Shown here: positions 44,598 through 54,788 of the stretch, in pieces
Layout: the number at the start of each line of letters is the position of its first letter
How positions within the stretch are numbered: the stretch's first letter is position 1
DNA from: Sinorhizobium fredii
GTDB lineage: Bacteria; Pseudomonadota; Alphaproteobacteria; Rhizobiales; Rhizobiaceae
DNA: 64,000 nt
Assembly: GCF_002944405.1 (NCBI RefSeq)
Contig: NZ_CP024307.1
Span: 2,810,501-2,874,500, forward strand
Direction of reading: 5' to 3'
Notes under the pieces: generated by a model
Told to the model about the DNA's origin: nothing
The model's database searches: none
The model's input: the letters and a program-made list of their open reading frames with translations, nothing else
Position numbers and translations under genes: made by a program

Positions 44598-44852
44598 TTA
44601 CGCGGCCTTTTCCGGCGCGCAGCCTTGCGGCTTCAGCACGCGCTCGCTCGAAGCCGGATATTTCTTGAGCATCGCCGCCGGCCGGACGGGACGGCGGACC
44701 AGTTCACCGCTGCAGTTTGGGCAGGTCCCGCCGAGCTTCCCCTCGGCGCAATCAGTGCAAAAGGTGCATTCGAAAGTGCAGATCACGGCCTCCCGGCTTT
44801 CGGGCGGCAGGTCGCGATCGCAGCATTCGCAGTTCGGGCGCAGGCTCAGCAT
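44598..44852 (-). CDS. DUF1272 zinc-ribbon-like protein in the urease operon
   Basis: 84-aa cysteine-rich protein. CECCDRDLPP, CTFECTFCTDCAEGKLGGTCPNCSGEL show eight or more cysteines in CxxC-like pairs. This is the DUF1272 signature, probably zinc binding. The second of two adjacent ATGs is chosen (44852) because it is better spaced from GGAG. It lies between ureA and ureB. A role in nickel or zinc handling for urease is conceivable but not shown. Confidence 0.7.
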   Translation of the reverse strand: MLSLRPNCECCDRDLPPESREAVICTFECTFCTDCAEGKLGGTCPNCSGELVRRPVRPAAMLKKYPASSERVLKPQGCAPEKAA

Positions 44853-44861
44853 CATAGTCTC

Positions 44862-45164
44862 CTAGCGGATGGGTTCGTGAACGGTGACGAGCTTCGTCCC
44901 ATCCGGGAAAGTCGCCTCGATCTGGATGTCGTGGATCATCTCGGGGATGCCTTCCATGACCTGGTCGCGGGTCAGCACATGGGCGCCCGCCTCCATCAAC
45001 TCAGCGACGGACCGGCCGTCGCGCGCACCCTCGACGACGAAATCAGTGATGAGGGCGATGGCCTCCGGATGGTTGAGCTTGACGCCTCGCTCCAGTCGTC
45101 GGCGCGCGACCATTGCCGCCATGGAAATCAACAGCTTGTCTTTTTCGCGCGGAGTGAGATTCAT
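44862..45164 (-). CDS. ureA: Urease gamma subunit UreA
   Basis: 100-aa gamma subunit. Begins [39 protein letters not shown], an almost invariant urease sequence, and ends [15 protein letters not shown]. Normal length. It is 27 bp after ureD. Confidence 0.94.
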   Translation of the reverse strand: MNLTPREKDKLLISMAAMVARRRLERGVKLNHPEAIALITDFVVEGARDGRSVAELMEAGAHVLTRDQVMEGIPEMIHDIQIEATFPDGTKLVTVHEPIR

Positions 45165-45191
45165 GCGTCGCTATCCGGATTGATTGCGGGA

Positions 45192-46025
45192 TCAGAGAGT
45201 CCAGACTTTCGGCACAGATGCGTCCTCACGCAAGTGCGAAATGAGCGGGATCAGGATTTTTCTGAGCGCAAATCCATCGACCGCGGCGACACGGGCAACG
45301 AGCTTGTCGCAGCCGCCGACCTTGTAGTGGCTGGCACCAGCCATTACCACCGGCGCGAGCATTGCACGCAGCTTCGAAAGCATCGCTTCACAATCGGGCG
45401 CGGCATAAAGCAAGGTTGCGAAGGCAGCCGCACCGCCGAGCGTCGCTGGCCGGGCGGCAAGCCCTGCGATGTCGTCGGCAAGGGCCAGATCCTCGGCATG
45501 GACAAATCTGCCGCCGCTCCGCACGCGCCAACGATCGCGAAACAGCCCGGCATGCACCGCCTCGCCCATCGCCTTGCGGCCGAGAAGCACCGCCTCGACC
45601 GCGAGAAAGCTTGCATCGGGCGCCAGTTCTACCTCGAGCGAGCGCGACAGCGAGGCGCGGTCGAAGAGGATCGTTTCCTGCGGAAGCCAATCGACCCGCG
45701 CTCCGGCGGCGACGGATATGCACGTGGCGATTGAGGCCGTACCGGCGCTCGCCTTGTAGATCTTCTCGCAGGCCTGCGTCGTCAGCGTGAGCTCGGTCCC
45801 CTCGCCGGCTTCGAAATCCCATTCGAGCCGGTCGCCGCCGGTTACGCCGCCCGAGGAGTTGATGAGCACCGCCTCCATCGAGGCATCGAAGGTCTTCGGC
45901 AAGCGGATCTTGGCGCAACCTTCCTGATAGAGTTCGGCGATGCGCGTGCGTCCGCGTTCGGACTTGGCAACAAGCCGCCCTTTTCCCCACGCCCTTTGCG
46001 GAGCGATGATCGCCGCGTCATTCAA
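45192..46025 (-). CDS. ureD: Urease accessory protein UreD
   Basis: 277-aa scaffold chaperone for nickel insertion into apourease. Landmarks: [38 protein letters not shown] and [16 protein letters not shown]. The start appears to be TTG at 46025 (no in-frame ATG exists nearby; the local ATG at 46021 is out of frame), with GGGGA upstream. It is the first gene of the urease operon. Confidence 0.88.
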   Translation of the reverse strand: MNDAAIIAPQRAWGKGRLVAKSERGRTRIAELYQEGCAKIRLPKTFDASMEAVLINSSGGVTGGDRLEWDFEAGEGTELTLTTQACEKIYKASAGTASIATCISVAAGARVDWLPQETILFDRASLSRSLEVELAPDASFLAVEAVLLGRKAMGEAVHAGLFRDRWRVRSGGRFVHAEDLALADDIAGLAARPATLGGAAAFATLLYAAPDCEAMLSKLRAMLAPVVMAGASHYKVGGCDKLVARVAAVDGFALRKILIPLISHLREDASVPKVWTL

Positions 46026-46187
46026 GGTGTTCAGATATCCCCAGCCGGCACGCCCCTGCGACGTGCATCGTCATGCGGCATCGTCCGAAATGGCATGATC
46101 AATGTCAAGTCACTGTTTCACAAGCACAATCGGGTCCGCCGAAAGAAACTCGTCGGACCGGCCAACTTTGAAGAGGCTGAGGGCCCA

Positions 46188-46218
46188 CCAAAAAAAAGGG
46201 CGCCGGTTTGCGGCGCCC
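46188..46218 (-). terminator. Terminator of the exported hydrolase gene
   Basis: Perfect 9-bp arms (46196-46204 and 46210-46218) with the loop region GTTTG, followed on the minus strand by eight T residues. It lies 30 bp beyond the hydrolase stop, and the remaining region up to ureD shows only the ureD leader. Confidence 0.85.
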
Positions 46219-46247
46219 TCCGAACAACAATTTTGGCACGCGCCATC

Positions 46248-47234
46248 CTAGGAGCGGGCGAACTCCAGCAGGTCCTTGTTCAACTGATCCTTGTGCGTGT
46301 CCGTGATGCCATGCGGCGCACCCGGATAGACCTTCAGATCCGCGTGCGGAATGAGCGTCTTCGAGGCCCGGGCGGCGGCGTCGATCGGCACGATCTGGTC
46401 GTCGTCTCCATGGATGATGAGCGTCGGCACGTCGAACTTCTTCAGGTCCTCGGTGAAGTCGGTCTGCGAGAAGGCGACGATCGAGTCATAGGTATTTTTG
46501 TGGCCCCCCGCCATGCCCTGCAGCCAGAAGCTGTCGATCATCCCCTGCGACGGCTTCGCACCCGGACGGTTGAAGCCGAAGAAGGGACCGGAAGCGATGT
46601 CCTTGTAGAGCTGCGAGCGGTCGGCGAGGCTCGCCGCCTGCAAGCCATCGAACACCTCTTTCGGAAGGCCGCCCGGATTCTTGTCGGTCTTTACCATCAG
46701 CGGCGGCACCGCCGAAATCAACCCGGCCTTGGCAACGCGGCTGGTGCCGTGACGACCGATATAGCGGGTAATCTCGCCGCCGCCGGTCGAGAATCCGGCT
46801 AGAAAGATACCTTTCAGGTCCAGTTGCTCGATCAGGTCGGCAAGGTCGTCGGCATAGTGATCCATGTCGTTGCCGTCCCAGGGCTGGCTGGACCGGCCGT
46901 GGCCGCGGCGATCATGAGTGACGACGCGGAAACCGTTATTGGCGAGATGGAAGGCCTGGGCTTCCCAACTGTCGGACGAGAGCGGCCAGCCGTGGCTGAG
47001 GATGACGACCGGCCCGTCCTTCGGACCCCAGTCCTTGTAATAGATTTCAACGCCGTCGCGCGTGGTGATCCTGCTTCCCATGGTCCTTGCTCCTTCCGTT
47101 GTTGATGGCTTTGCTGTGTCCGCTGCGGCTGGCCGGGCGGCTGCGAATGCGGCGGCCGCGCTGGCGGCGCCGAGTGCTCCCGCCAGCATCTCCCTTCTGG
47201 AAACGGCGGTCGCGCTGTCTTGAACCTTTGTCAT
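46248..47234 (-). CDS. Tat-exported alpha/beta hydrolase, chloroperoxidase-like
   Basis: 328 aa. Twin-arginine signal peptide with [11 protein letters not shown] and an Ala-rich hydrophobic stretch (residues about 12-38). The alpha/beta-hydrolase domain has an oxyanion HG motif ([10 protein letters not shown]), the nucleophile in AGFSTGGGE, a catalytic Asp in [10 protein letters not shown] and His in [10 protein letters not shown]. The best family match is the cofactor-free haloperoxidase/arylesterase group. Export via Tat implies a folded periplasmic enzyme. It is divergent from an OhrR-like regulator. Confidence 0.8.
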   Translation of the reverse strand: MTKVQDSATAVSRREMLAGALGAASAAAAFAAARPAAADTAKPSTTEGARTMGSRITTRDGVEIYYKDWGPKDGPVVILSHGWPLSSDSWEAQAFHLANNGFRVVTHDRRGHGRSSQPWDGNDMDHYADDLADLIEQLDLKGIFLAGFSTGGGEITRYIGRHGTSRVAKAGLISAVPPLMVKTDKNPGGLPKEVFDGLQAASLADRSQLYKDIASGPFFGFNRPGAKPSQGMIDSFWLQGMAGGHKNTYDSIVAFSQTDFTEDLKKFDVPTLIIHGDDDQIVPIDAAARASKTLIPHADLKVYPGAPHGITDTHKDQLNKDLLEFARS

Positions 47235-47329
47235 GGAATTGCTCCTTCGCTTCGTGGCGGCAAATGGGATCGTTGCGATGTAACCTATGCGATAAGACGC
47301 CCGTCCCCTCTTAATTAGTCAACGATTAA

Positions 47330-47341
47330 ATCGTGCACGAT
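47330..47341. promoter_or_regulatory. 12-bp palindrome between hydrolase and OhrR-like regulator
   Basis: ATCGTGCACGAT is a perfect palindrome within an AT-rich stretch that also has GCGAT-TAT-ATCGC at 47376-47388. Either could be the MarR/OhrR-type operator shared by the divergent genes. Confidence 0.35.
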
Positions 47342-47431
47342 CTTTATTGCGCCAGCACATCGATGTCAATACCTTGCGATTATATCGCGAACGATTTACT
47401 GTGCTGCCTCGGCGAATACGGAAAGACAGCG

Positions 47432-47884
47432 ATGGCGAAGGCAAATATCCCCTCTCCCGAAGAGTTGATGAAAATCGATAATTTCCTGTGCTTTGCAATC
47501 TATTCCGCGAACCACGCGTTTACGCGCGTCTACAAGCCACTACTCGACGAGCTGGATCTTACCTATCCACAATATCTCGTAATGGTTGTCCTGTGGGAAA
47601 AAGATGATCAAACCGTCGGCAGCCTGGGAGACAAGCTCTTTCTCGAATCGAGCACCCTCACGCCTATGCTGAAGCGCCTGGAGGCCATGGGCTATATTTC
47701 GAGAGTCCGCGACCGCGCCGACGAGCGGCAGGTGCGCGTGCGCCTGACCGAAACCGGCGAGGCGCTCAAGGAAAAGGCCAGCACCGTCCCGTGCGGCATC
47801 ATCGAAGCGACCGGAATGGAGCCCGCGGAGATCGGGCGCCTAAAGGGGGAAATCGCAGCGCTCCGGGCATCGCTGCTGCGGTAG
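47432..47884 (+). CDS. OhrR-like MarR-family peroxide-sensing regulator
   Basis: 150 aa from the ATG at 47432, which follows GGAAAG; the frame upstream is not used. The family core KIDNFLCFAIYSANHAF places the sensing cysteine at C20, as in OhrR. The winged helix contains LFLESSTLTPMLKRLEAMGYISR and RDRADERQVRV. A second cysteine, C121, would make it a two-Cys OhrR. OhrR responds to organic hydroperoxides; no ohr gene is adjacent, so the target may be the divergent hydrolase. Confidence 0.83.
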   Translation: MAKANIPSPEELMKIDNFLCFAIYSANHAFTRVYKPLLDELDLTYPQYLVMVVLWEKDDQTVGSLGDKLFLESSTLTPMLKRLEAMGYISRVRDRADERQVRVRLTETGEALKEKASTVPCGIIEATGMEPAEIGRLKGEIAALRASLLR

Positions 47885-47920
47885 GCATGCTTGGAGCGGG
47901 GTGCAGCAGACCGCAGTTTC

Positions 47921-48910
47921 TTAGATACCGAGTAGCACGGCCGCTCCGGTCAGCCCCGCGCCCGCCCCGGTGAGCAACAGCCTTTCTCCGGGAACGAAGG
48001 CCTTGGCCCTGTGTGCAAGTGAAAGCGACAGCGGAATCGTCGCGGCCGACGAGTTCCCGTACTCCTCGAGGGTGCGCACGGTCCTGGACGGATCGATGCC
48101 GAGATTGGCGCAAACCGCATCGAAGATCCGGACATTCGCCTGATGCGGCACGAAGCGGCCGACCTCCGCGGGGTCGATGCCCGCGGCGGCGAGCGCGCGA
48201 GCGGCGCAGGCCGTCATCATCTCCACCGCACGGACGAACACCTCCCGCCCGTCGCGCATGGTCATCAGCACGTCCTCCGCCGGCATATCCGGCGCAAAGG
48301 GCCGGCTGCTGCCGCCGACGGCAATGGTGATCAGATCGTAGCGGCTTCCGTCAGACGCGAGGTCGATGCCGAGCACGCCCTTCTGGGGATCGTGCGAGGG
48401 CGCGACGACGACTGCGCCGGCAGCGTCCGCGAAGAGAACGGCACTTGCCCGCTCAGCCGGGTTGATGCGCCGGCTCAGGATGTTGGCGGCAACGACAAGG
48501 ACCGGCTTGCCCTGCGTGCGGACGAACCCGTCGGCGAGCGTCAGCGCGTAGAGGAAGCCCGAGCAGGCGCCGGCCAGATCGATCGCACCGGAATTGCCAA
48601 GCCTGAGGCGATGGGCGAGCAACGGTGCCGAGGGCGGCAGCAGGTGATCGGGCGTTGATGTGGCGAGCAGCGTCAAGGCGATGTCGCCGCGCGCGGTAGC
48701 CGCATCCTCGAGTGCCGCCTCCCCGGCCTTCGCCGCAAGACCGGTCAGCGTCTCTCCGGGCTCGACCCAGCGTCGTGCCCGGATGCCTGTCCGCCGTTCG
48801 ATCCAGCCCGATTCAAGGCCGAGTTTCGCTTCGATTTCGGCGTTCTCGACGCGCCGCGTCGGCACGGCGTGGCCAAATCCGGCAAGGCGGGATGACCGGA
48901 CGATGCTCAT
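47921..48910 (-). CDS. bioZ: BioZ, beta-ketoacyl-ACP synthase III for pimeloyl-ACP formation
   Basis: 329-aa KAS III-like enzyme. Catalytic triad: C116 in [13 protein letters not shown], His in [11 protein letters not shown], Asn in [10 protein letters not shown]. In rhizobia and relatives BioZ condenses glutaryl-CoA with malonyl-ACP to begin pimelate synthesis, replacing BioC/BioH. Its ATG overlaps the bioA stop as ATGA. It is the last gene of bioBFDAZ. The alternative, a housekeeping FabH, is disfavoured by context. Confidence 0.88.
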   Translation of the reverse strand: MSIVRSSRLAGFGHAVPTRRVENAEIEAKLGLESGWIERRTGIRARRWVEPGETLTGLAAKAGEAALEDAATARGDIALTLLATSTPDHLLPPSAPLLAHRLRLGNSGAIDLAGACSGFLYALTLADGFVRTQGKPVLVVAANILSRRINPAERASAVLFADAAGAVVVAPSHDPQKGVLGIDLASDGSRYDLITIAVGGSSRPFAPDMPAEDVLMTMRDGREVFVRAVEMMTACAARALAAAGIDPAEVGRFVPHQANVRIFDAVCANLGIDPSRTVRTLEEYGNSSAATIPLSLSLAHRAKAFVPGERLLLTGAGAGLTGAAVLLGI

Positions 48911-50175
48911 AGCCGCCCCGTCGCGAAGGCAAACGCAGCCTCGTCGATTGCGTCATAGGCCCGATCGAGATCCGCATCGGCGATGCAATAGGGCGGTATC
49001 AGATAGATGACATTGCCGAGCGGCCGGATGAGCAGCCTGCGCTGGCGGAAGAAAGCCCTGAGCCGCGGCCCGACATCGGCCAGGTAGCCCCCCGCCGGCA
49101 CGCAAAGGTCGAGCGCGGCGATCGTACCTGCCTGACGTACATTGCGGAAGCGCGGATCGGCCGCGAAGCGCTTCAGATGTCGCCGTTGCTTCGCGGCAAG
49201 CGCTTCGATGCGCCCGCCGACCGGCTCCTCCTTCCACACAGCGAGATTGGCGACGGCCGCGGCGCAGGCGATCGGATTGGCGGTATAGGAGCTCGAATGA
49301 AAGAATGTTCGGCGCCGGTCCGGTGAAAGATGCGCGTCGAATATCTCCGCCGTGCAAAGGGTTGCCGCGAGCGGAAGCGCACCCCCGGTCAAGCCCTTTG
49401 ACGTGCACAGGATGTCGGGCGCGATCCCCGCCTGCTCGCAGGCAAAGAGAGTTCCGGTGCGGCCCCAGCCGGTCATCACCTCGTCGGCAATCAGCAGAAT
49501 GCCGTGCTGTTCGGCGATCCGCTTCAGTTCGGTCAGCACGAAGGCCGGATAGATCTTCATCCCGCCGGCCCCGAGAACCAGCGGCTCGACGATGAGCGCC
49601 GCCACCTGGCCGGAAGCGCAAAAGTGCTCGAAAGCGTCGAGCGTCTCCTGTTCGCGGCCGGGCTCCGGAAACGGCAGGCGGTCGACGGCGAAAAGAAGCG
49701 GCTCGTAGGCCGAATTGAAAACGCCGCGCTCGCCGGCCGACATCGTGCCGATCGTGTCGCCGTGATAGCTGTGCTCCATCACTGAGATGCGGCTACGCGG
49801 CGCGCCGATATTGTGGAAATAGCCGATCGCCATCTTCAGCGCTACCTCCACGGCGGTCGAGCCGCTGTCGGAATAAAAGACGTGCTTCAAGCCGGCGGGC
49901 GCGATCTCGATCAGGCCGCTCGCCAGTTCCTCCGCCGGCGCATGAGTGTACTCGGCAAAGATCACCTGGTCGTAGCTTTCAACGGCGCGCCGGATCGCCT
50001 CCATGATCGCCGGGTGCCGATGGCCGTGGGTGATCACCCACCAGGACGAGATCGCATCGACAATGTGCGAGTCCTCCTCGTCGATCAGATAGGCGCCCTC
50101 GGTGCGGACGATGCGCTTCATCGCCGGCTCCAGCGCATGCTGGGTGAAGGGGTGCCAGACCGGAGAGGCGCTCAT
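48907..50175 (-). CDS. bioA: DAPA aminotransferase BioA
   Basis: 422-aa PLP class III aminotransferase making 7,8-diaminopelargonate from KAPA using S-adenosylmethionine. [27 protein letters not shown], the PLP lysine in [16 protein letters not shown] and [13 protein letters not shown] are all BioA-like. The start at 50175 overlaps bioD as ATGA. The frame extends further but has no supporting start. Confidence 0.92.
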   Translation of the reverse strand: MSASPVWHPFTQHALEPAMKRIVRTEGAYLIDEEDSHIVDAISSWWVITHGHRHPAIMEAIRRAVESYDQVIFAEYTHAPAEELASGLIEIAPAGLKHVFYSDSGSTAVEVALKMAIGYFHNIGAPRSRISVMEHSYHGDTIGTMSAGERGVFNSAYEPLLFAVDRLPFPEPGREQETLDAFEHFCASGQVAALIVEPLVLGAGGMKIYPAFVLTELKRIAEQHGILLIADEVMTGWGRTGTLFACEQAGIAPDILCTSKGLTGGALPLAATLCTAEIFDAHLSPDRRRTFFHSSSYTANPIACAAAVANLAVWKEEPVGGRIEALAAKQRRHLKRFAADPRFRNVRQAGTIAALDLCVPAGGYLADVGPRLRAFFRQRRLLIRPLGNVIYLIPPYCIADADLDRAYDAIDEAAFAFATGRL

Positions 50176-50810
50176 GCCAGCGCCTCGCGGAAATCGTCCA
50201 TATTGAAGCCTTCGCAAAAGTTCCGGCGAAGACTATCCGGCGTCAGCGGCGCGAGGTGCGGCAGCCGACCGAGCACCCGAACATGACCCAGTTCCGCGAT
50301 CGTCCTTTCCGTGTCCGCCTGCTCGTCGCCGATGAAGGCGACGCCGAGAACCGGGATCGAGCGGGCCCGCAGCGCTTCGAGCGACAGCAGCGTGTGATTG
50401 ATCGTGCCGAGTGCCGTGCGGGCGCAGAGGACGACGGGAATTTGCCAGCGCTGAAAGACGTCGGCGAAGACCGTCCGCTCCGTCAGCGGCACCATAAGCC
50501 CGCCCGCCCCTTCGATGACGAGCGGCGCCGCGACCGGGGGTGGCAAGAGGGTTTCCGGCCGGATCGTCACGCCGTCGAGCTTGGCCGAGAGATGCGGCGA
50601 GGCGGGTGTGGCGAGCCTGTAGGCCTCCGGCAGGATGCGGCGAGGCTCTAACCGGCCAAGCCGCTGGACGGCTTCGCTGTCGGTTTCGCCGTCGAGCCCG
50701 GATTGGACCGGCTTCCAGTAATGGCCCGAAAGCGCATCGGTGAGCGCGGCGGCAAAGACGGTCTTGCCGATGCCCGTATCCGTTCCGGTGATCACGACGC
50801 GAACTGCCAT
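50172..50810 (-). CDS. bioD: Dethiobiotin synthetase BioD
   Basis: 212-aa ATP-dependent ligase. P-loop [15 protein letters not shown], then [14 protein letters not shown] and [13 protein letters not shown], all BioD hallmarks. Two adjacent ATGs at 50813 and 50810; the second has better spacing (7 bases) from GGAGG. It is translationally coupled to bioF and bioA. Confidence 0.92.
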   Translation of the reverse strand: MAVRVVITGTDTGIGKTVFAAALTDALSGHYWKPVQSGLDGETDSEAVQRLGRLEPRRILPEAYRLATPASPHLSAKLDGVTIRPETLLPPPVAAPLVIEGAGGLMVPLTERTVFADVFQRWQIPVVLCARTALGTINHTLLSLEALRARSIPVLGVAFIGDEQADTERTIAELGHVRVLGRLPHLAPLTPDSLRRNFCEGFNMDDFREALA

Positions 50811-51952
50811 CATTGTTCCTCCGCCATCGCCATCTTCAGCCGAGCCAGCATCTGCGCGATCGCCTGCCTGTCGACGTTCAGCGTGATCGCGATCCGAAGC
50901 CGGGCCGTGCCTTCGGGAACGGTTGGTGGCCGGATCGCGCGGATGTCGAATCCTTCCTCGCGCAGGCGATCGGCGATCTTCACGGCACGGCCATTGTCGC
51001 CGATCATCACCGGCAGGATCTGCGATCCGCTGCCTTCGATCCCGGTTGTCGCGGCAAGCGCCGCATTGGCAAAAGCGCTGAGCGTGTCGAACTTGGCGCG
51101 ACGCTGCGGCTCGTCCGCGGCGATCCGCAAGGCCGCGCGAACCGCGGCTGCTGTCAAGGGCGACGGCGCGGTCGAATAGATGAAGCCGCGGGCGCGATTG
51201 ACGAGATAGTCGCAAAGTGTTCCGCTGGCGCAGAGCAACGCGCCGGAGACGCCGAGCGCCTTGCCGCAGGTATGCAGGACGATCACGTTCTCCCGGCCCT
51301 CGAGCGCCGCCGAAAGGCCGCGGCCGCCGGGACCGAAAACGCCGGTGGCATGCGCCTCGTCGATGACCAGAAAGGCGTCATGCTCTTCGGCGAGCGCCGC
51401 AAGCTCCTGGAGCGGCGCCCGATCTCCGTCCATCGAATAGAGGCTTTCAACGGCGATCCACGGGCGTCCCGTTCCGCCAGCACCACGCCATTCCCGAATG
51501 GCGTCGGCGAAGGCGCCGACATCATTGTGGCGGACGGCGACCGCCTGCGCACGGCTTGCCGCGATGCCCTCATGGGCGCTCGCATGGATCAACGCGTCGT
51601 GGATGATGATGTCGTCGCGCTGCGGCAGGGTCGAAAACAGCGCAACATTGGCCATATAGCCGCTGCCGAAAAAGAGCACTCGTTGCGAACCGAAGAACTC
51701 GGCCGCCTCCGCCTCCAGCGCCTCATGCTCGGGATGATTGCCACGCAGCAGTCGCGATCCGCCGGCGCCGACCGCTACGTCCCGGTCGAGGGCGGAGGCG
51801 ATCGCCTCCTTCAGCCGCGGAGAGCCTGCGAGGCCCAGATAGTCGTTCGAGGTGAAATCAATGCCCGCCCGGGCGACAAGCGCACGCCGCCGCCCCTTTC
51901 GCTCCAGTCCTGCCAGGATCTTCTCGTAGCGGCCCAGACGCACGGCGATCAT
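50810..51952 (-). CDS. bioF: KAPA synthase BioF (8-amino-7-oxononanoate synthase)
   Basis: 380-aa PLP enzyme condensing pimeloyl-ACP with L-alanine. [15 protein letters not shown] at the start, [16 protein letters not shown], the Asp-His pair in VIDEAHATG and the PLP lysine in [12 protein letters not shown]. Its start overlaps the bioB stop by 4 bp. Confidence 0.92.
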   Translation of the reverse strand: MIAVRLGRYEKILAGLERKGRRRALVARAGIDFTSNDYLGLAGSPRLKEAIASALDRDVAVGAGGSRLLRGNHPEHEALEAEAAEFFGSQRVLFFGSGYMANVALFSTLPQRDDIIIHDALIHASAHEGIAASRAQAVAVRHNDVGAFADAIREWRGAGGTGRPWIAVESLYSMDGDRAPLQELAALAEEHDAFLVIDEAHATGVFGPGGRGLSAALEGRENVIVLHTCGKALGVSGALLCASGTLCDYLVNRARGFIYSTAPSPLTAAAVRAALRIAADEPQRRAKFDTLSAFANAALAATTGIEGSGSQILPVMIGDNGRAVKIADRLREEGFDIRAIRPPTVPEGTARLRIAITLNVDRQAIAQMLARLKMAMAEEQ

Positions 51953-52962
51953 TCGGCCGGCTCCATCGGCTCCAGTGCCATCGGCTTCAGCCCCAGGCGG
52001 CGGAACAGCGCCGCATCGTGATGCTCGCCCGGGTTGTCCGCCGTCAACAGCGTCTCGCCGACGAAGATCGAATTCGCCCCGGCGAAGAAACAGAGCGCCT
52101 GCATTTCGTCGCTCATGTCGGTCCGGCCGGCCGAAAGGCGAACATGCGATTTCGGCATCAGGATGCGGGCGAGCGCGATCATCCGGACGAAGTCGATCGG
52201 ATCGACCGGCAGCGAATCCGCAAGCTTCGACCCGGGGATGGGGATCAGCATGTTGATCGGCACGCTTTCCGGCGCGGCCGGAAGGTTGGCGAGCGTCACC
52301 AGCATCGAAATGCGATCATCAACCCCTTCGCCCATGCCCAAGATGCCGCCCGCGCAGACCTTGATGCCCGCCTCGCGGACATTGGCAAGCGTTTCCAGCC
52401 GGTCGGCGAAGGTTCGCGTGGTGATGATCTCGTTGTAAAAGCGCTCCGAGGTGTCGACATTGTGGTTGTAGTAATCGAGACCGGCCTCTGCGAGCCGCTC
52501 CGTCTGGGCGGGCGACAGCATCCCGAGGGTCATGCAGGTTTCCATCCCGAGCGCCCTGACGCCGCGCACCATGGCGACGATGGCCTCCATGTCGCGCTCC
52601 TTCGGGCTGCGCCAGGCCGCTCCCATGCAATAGCGCGTCGCGCCGCCGTCCTTGGCTTTGCGCGCCTCCGCGATCACACGCTCGACTTCCATCAGCTTCG
52701 ACGCCTTGAGGCCGGTTGGGTAATGCGCCGACTGGCTGCAATAGCCGCAATCCTCGGCGCATCCCCCGGTCTTGATCGACAGGAGCCGGCTCATCTGCAC
52801 CGCATTCGGATCGAAATGCGTGCGATGGATGGACTGCGCACGGAACAGAAGGTCGTTGAAAGGTAAATTATAGATTTTTGTCGCCGCAGCGAGAGTCCAA
52901 GCTGTTACATCGGAGCCGGAGCTCATCGAATCCGCTCCGCTCGTTACCAACGCATCCTGCAT
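51949..52962 (-). CDS. bioB: Biotin synthase BioB
   Basis: 337-aa radical SAM enzyme inserting sulfur into dethiobiotin. The [4Fe-4S] motif is [16 protein letters not shown]. Further family residues are in [16 protein letters not shown] and GTGEGVDDR-like [10 protein letters not shown]. The ATG at 52962 has GGGGGA upstream; an in-frame ATG at 52992 lies 3 bp from a BioR box and has no ribosome binding site. It is the first gene of the operon and regulated by BioR. Confidence 0.92.
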   Translation of the reverse strand: MQDALVTSGADSMSSGSDVTAWTLAAATKIYNLPFNDLLFRAQSIHRTHFDPNAVQMSRLLSIKTGGCAEDCGYCSQSAHYPTGLKASKLMEVERVIAEARKAKDGGATRYCMGAAWRSPKERDMEAIVAMVRGVRALGMETCMTLGMLSPAQTERLAEAGLDYYNHNVDTSERFYNEIITTRTFADRLETLANVREAGIKVCAGGILGMGEGVDDRISMLVTLANLPAAPESVPINMLIPIPGSKLADSLPVDPIDFVRMIALARILMPKSHVRLSAGRTDMSDEMQALCFFAGANSIFVGETLLTADNPGEHHDAALFRRLGLKPMALEPMEPAE

Positions 52963-52994
52963 TCGCGGCTGTCCCCCTCTGCCTACTGCCATCG

Positions 52995-53004
52995 ATATAG
53001 ATAG
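52995..53004. promoter_or_regulatory. BioR box (proximal)
   Basis: ATATAGATAG at 52995-53004 keeps the 8-base TATAGATA core of the BioR consensus TTATAGATAA / TTATCTATAA. It is 33 bp upstream of the chosen bioB start. Confidence 0.7.
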
Positions 53005-53013
53005 AATCGGATT

Positions 53014-53023
53014 TTATCTATAG
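53014..53023. promoter_or_regulatory. BioR box (distal)
   Basis: TTATCTATAG at 53014-53023, nine of ten matches to the BioR consensus TTATCTATAA. It lies 19 bp from the proximal box, centre to centre, about two helical turns, so two GntR-type BioR dimers could bind one DNA face. bioR itself is not in the window. Confidence 0.75.
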
Positions 53024-53132
53024 TTCGGCTGTTGAGAGGGACGCAACTGCCTATCGATCCTTCCATGCCGTAATTCAGCCGCGCCGGACTGGGCTGCGGC
53101 AAATCTCCCGCGTCAGGGATGCTCACAAAGCA

Positions 53133-53160
53133 AGGGCCCGGCGCTTCCACGCCGGGCCCT
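53133..53160 (-). terminator. Terminator after livK
   Basis: 11-bp perfect arms (53133-53143 and 53150-53160), extended by four more pairs past a one-base bulge, with the loop CTTCCA. On the minus strand it is followed by TTTG. It lies 28 bp beyond the livK stop. Confidence 0.65.
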
Positions 53161-53188
53161 GCTTCGCTGTTAAAGCGTTAGAACGAGA

Positions 53189-54307
53189 CTATTCGTTCTG
53201 GAAGTAGCTGTACTTGCCGTCTTCACCCTTCTTCCAGGTGTACATGACGTAGTCCGGGCGGGTGATGTCGCCCTTTTCGTCATAGCCGAGTTCGCCGATC
53301 GCGGTCTTGAACGGACCCTTCGCCTTGATCGCTTCGGCAACCGCCTGCGGGTCGTTGCCGCCGGCAGCCTTGGCGGCATCCGCAATCACCTGCAGCGCTG
53401 CGTAGGAATAGAGCGTGTAGGCCTCCGGTTCGAAGCCAGCGGTGCGGAACTTCTCGACGAGTTCCTTCGAAGCCGGGTTCTTGCGCGGATCCGGCGCGAA
53501 GGTCATCAGCGTGCCGTCGACGGCGTCACCGGCGATCGAAGCCAGTTCGTTCGAAACGATGCCGTCGCCCGACATGAAGGTTGCCTTCAGGCCCTGGTCC
53601 TTCATCTGACGCATGATGAGGCCCGCTTCCGTGTGCAGGCCGCCGTAGTAGACGACCGAAACGCCGGCTTCCTTCATCTTGGCGATCAGCGCCGAGAAAT
53701 CCTTGTCGCCGATGTTGATACCTTCGTAGAGAGCTTCGTTGAGGCCCGCTTCGTTCATCGACTTCTTGGTCTCATCGGCAAGACCCTGGCCGTACGGCGT
53801 CTTGTCGTGGATGACGGCGATCTTCGCGTCCTTGAAGTTGGCAGCGAGGTAAGCGCCGGCAACTGCACCCTGCTGGTCGTCACGGCCGCAGGTGCGGAAC
53901 GTGTTCCACATGCCGCGCTCGGTGAACTGCGGGTTGGTCGCGGACGGCGTGATTTCCAGGATGCCGTTCTCGGCATAGACTTCCGATGCCGGAATGGACA
54001 CGCCGGAGTTGAAGTGGCCAATCACGAACTTCACGCCGTCAGCAACGAACTTGTTGGCGACCGAAATACCCTGCTTCGGGTCCGAGACGTCGTCGCCGAG
54101 GACGAGCTTGATCTGTTCGCCGTTGATGCCGCCTGCCGCGTTGATGTCAGCGGCCGCCTGCTCCGCACCTTTCTGGAGCTGGGCGCCGAAAGCGGCATTC
54201 GGGCCGGTCAGCGGACCAGCGACGCCGACCAGGAGATCAGCCCATGCGGTGCCGCTGAAGGCGACCATTGCTGTCAGCGCCACAGCCGACAGAAGAGACT
54301 TTTTCAT
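53189..54307 (-). CDS. livK: Branched-chain amino acid ABC transporter binding protein
   Basis: 372-aa periplasmic Leu/Ile/Val-binding protein, start at 54307. Signal peptide to GTAWADLL. The mature N-terminus [34 protein letters not shown] is the Peripla_BP_6 signature; a second lobe contains [15 protein letters not shown]. Last gene of the liv operon on this strand, followed by a hairpin. It could also bind other amino acids (LivJ/BraC-type); the name follows operon context. Confidence 0.88.
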   Translation of the reverse strand: MKKSLLSAVALTAMVAFSGTAWADLLVGVAGPLTGPNAAFGAQLQKGAEQAAADINAAGGINGEQIKLVLGDDVSDPKQGISVANKFVADGVKFVIGHFNSGVSIPASEVYAENGILEITPSATNPQFTERGMWNTFRTCGRDDQQGAVAGAYLAANFKDAKIAVIHDKTPYGQGLADETKKSMNEAGLNEALYEGINIGDKDFSALIAKMKEAGVSVVYYGGLHTEAGLIMRQMKDQGLKATFMSGDGIVSNELASIAGDAVDGTLMTFAPDPRKNPASKELVEKFRTAGFEPEAYTLYSYAALQVIADAAKAAGGNDPQAVAEAIKAKGPFKTAIGELGYDEKGDITRPDYVMYTWKKGEDGKYSYFQNE

Positions 54308-54422
54308 TTTGTTACTCCCAAATATTCGAGCGGGTCTCGTTTCAGAACCCTGCGCAATGCCCACTATCATTGCGCCGGTGTTTCTTCGCACCGGCCGCAC
54401 CCGACCGGCACGCGCTGTTCCC

Positions 54423-54767
54423 TTATTTGGCCTTCCAGGAGAAAGGTGAGGTCTTCTCATAGAGCCAGTAGTAGTTGTTCGCCATCTGCTTGGTCCGGTA
54501 GTACCGGTAACCGGCGGTAGCAAACAACAAAAGTACGAGCGTGTCTACGATATAGTACTGCAGGCTGAACATCGTGCCTTCGAAAAGCGCGTGGTGCACG
54601 AAGCGGATAGCAAGTCCCAGAAGCGCCACGTAGACGATGAGCCGCGGAAACTCCCCCCAGCTCTCGGCAACGCTCTTGCCGGTGCGCCAGGCGGTCCAGC
54701 CGCCGAGGACGCAGGTGATGAACAGAAACTGCCAGATGGAGGCTTCTTCGTAAAGAATTCCCTGCAT
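54423..54767 (-). CDS. DUF6867 small membrane protein in liv operon
   Basis: 114 aa with about three membrane segments ([51 protein letters not shown]) and a short basic C-terminus. It matches the uncharacterised DUF6867 family that, as I recall, sits in rhizobial liv operons. Position between livF and livK suggests an accessory membrane component. Function is not known. Confidence 0.72.
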   Translation of the reverse strand: MQGILYEEASIWQFLFITCVLGGWTAWRTGKSVAESWGEFPRLIVYVALLGLAIRFVHHALFEGTMFSLQYYIVDTLVLLLFATAGYRYYRTKQMANNYYWLYEKTSPFSWKAK

Positions 54768-54788
54768 GTCACTTAACTCCAGCGTGCA

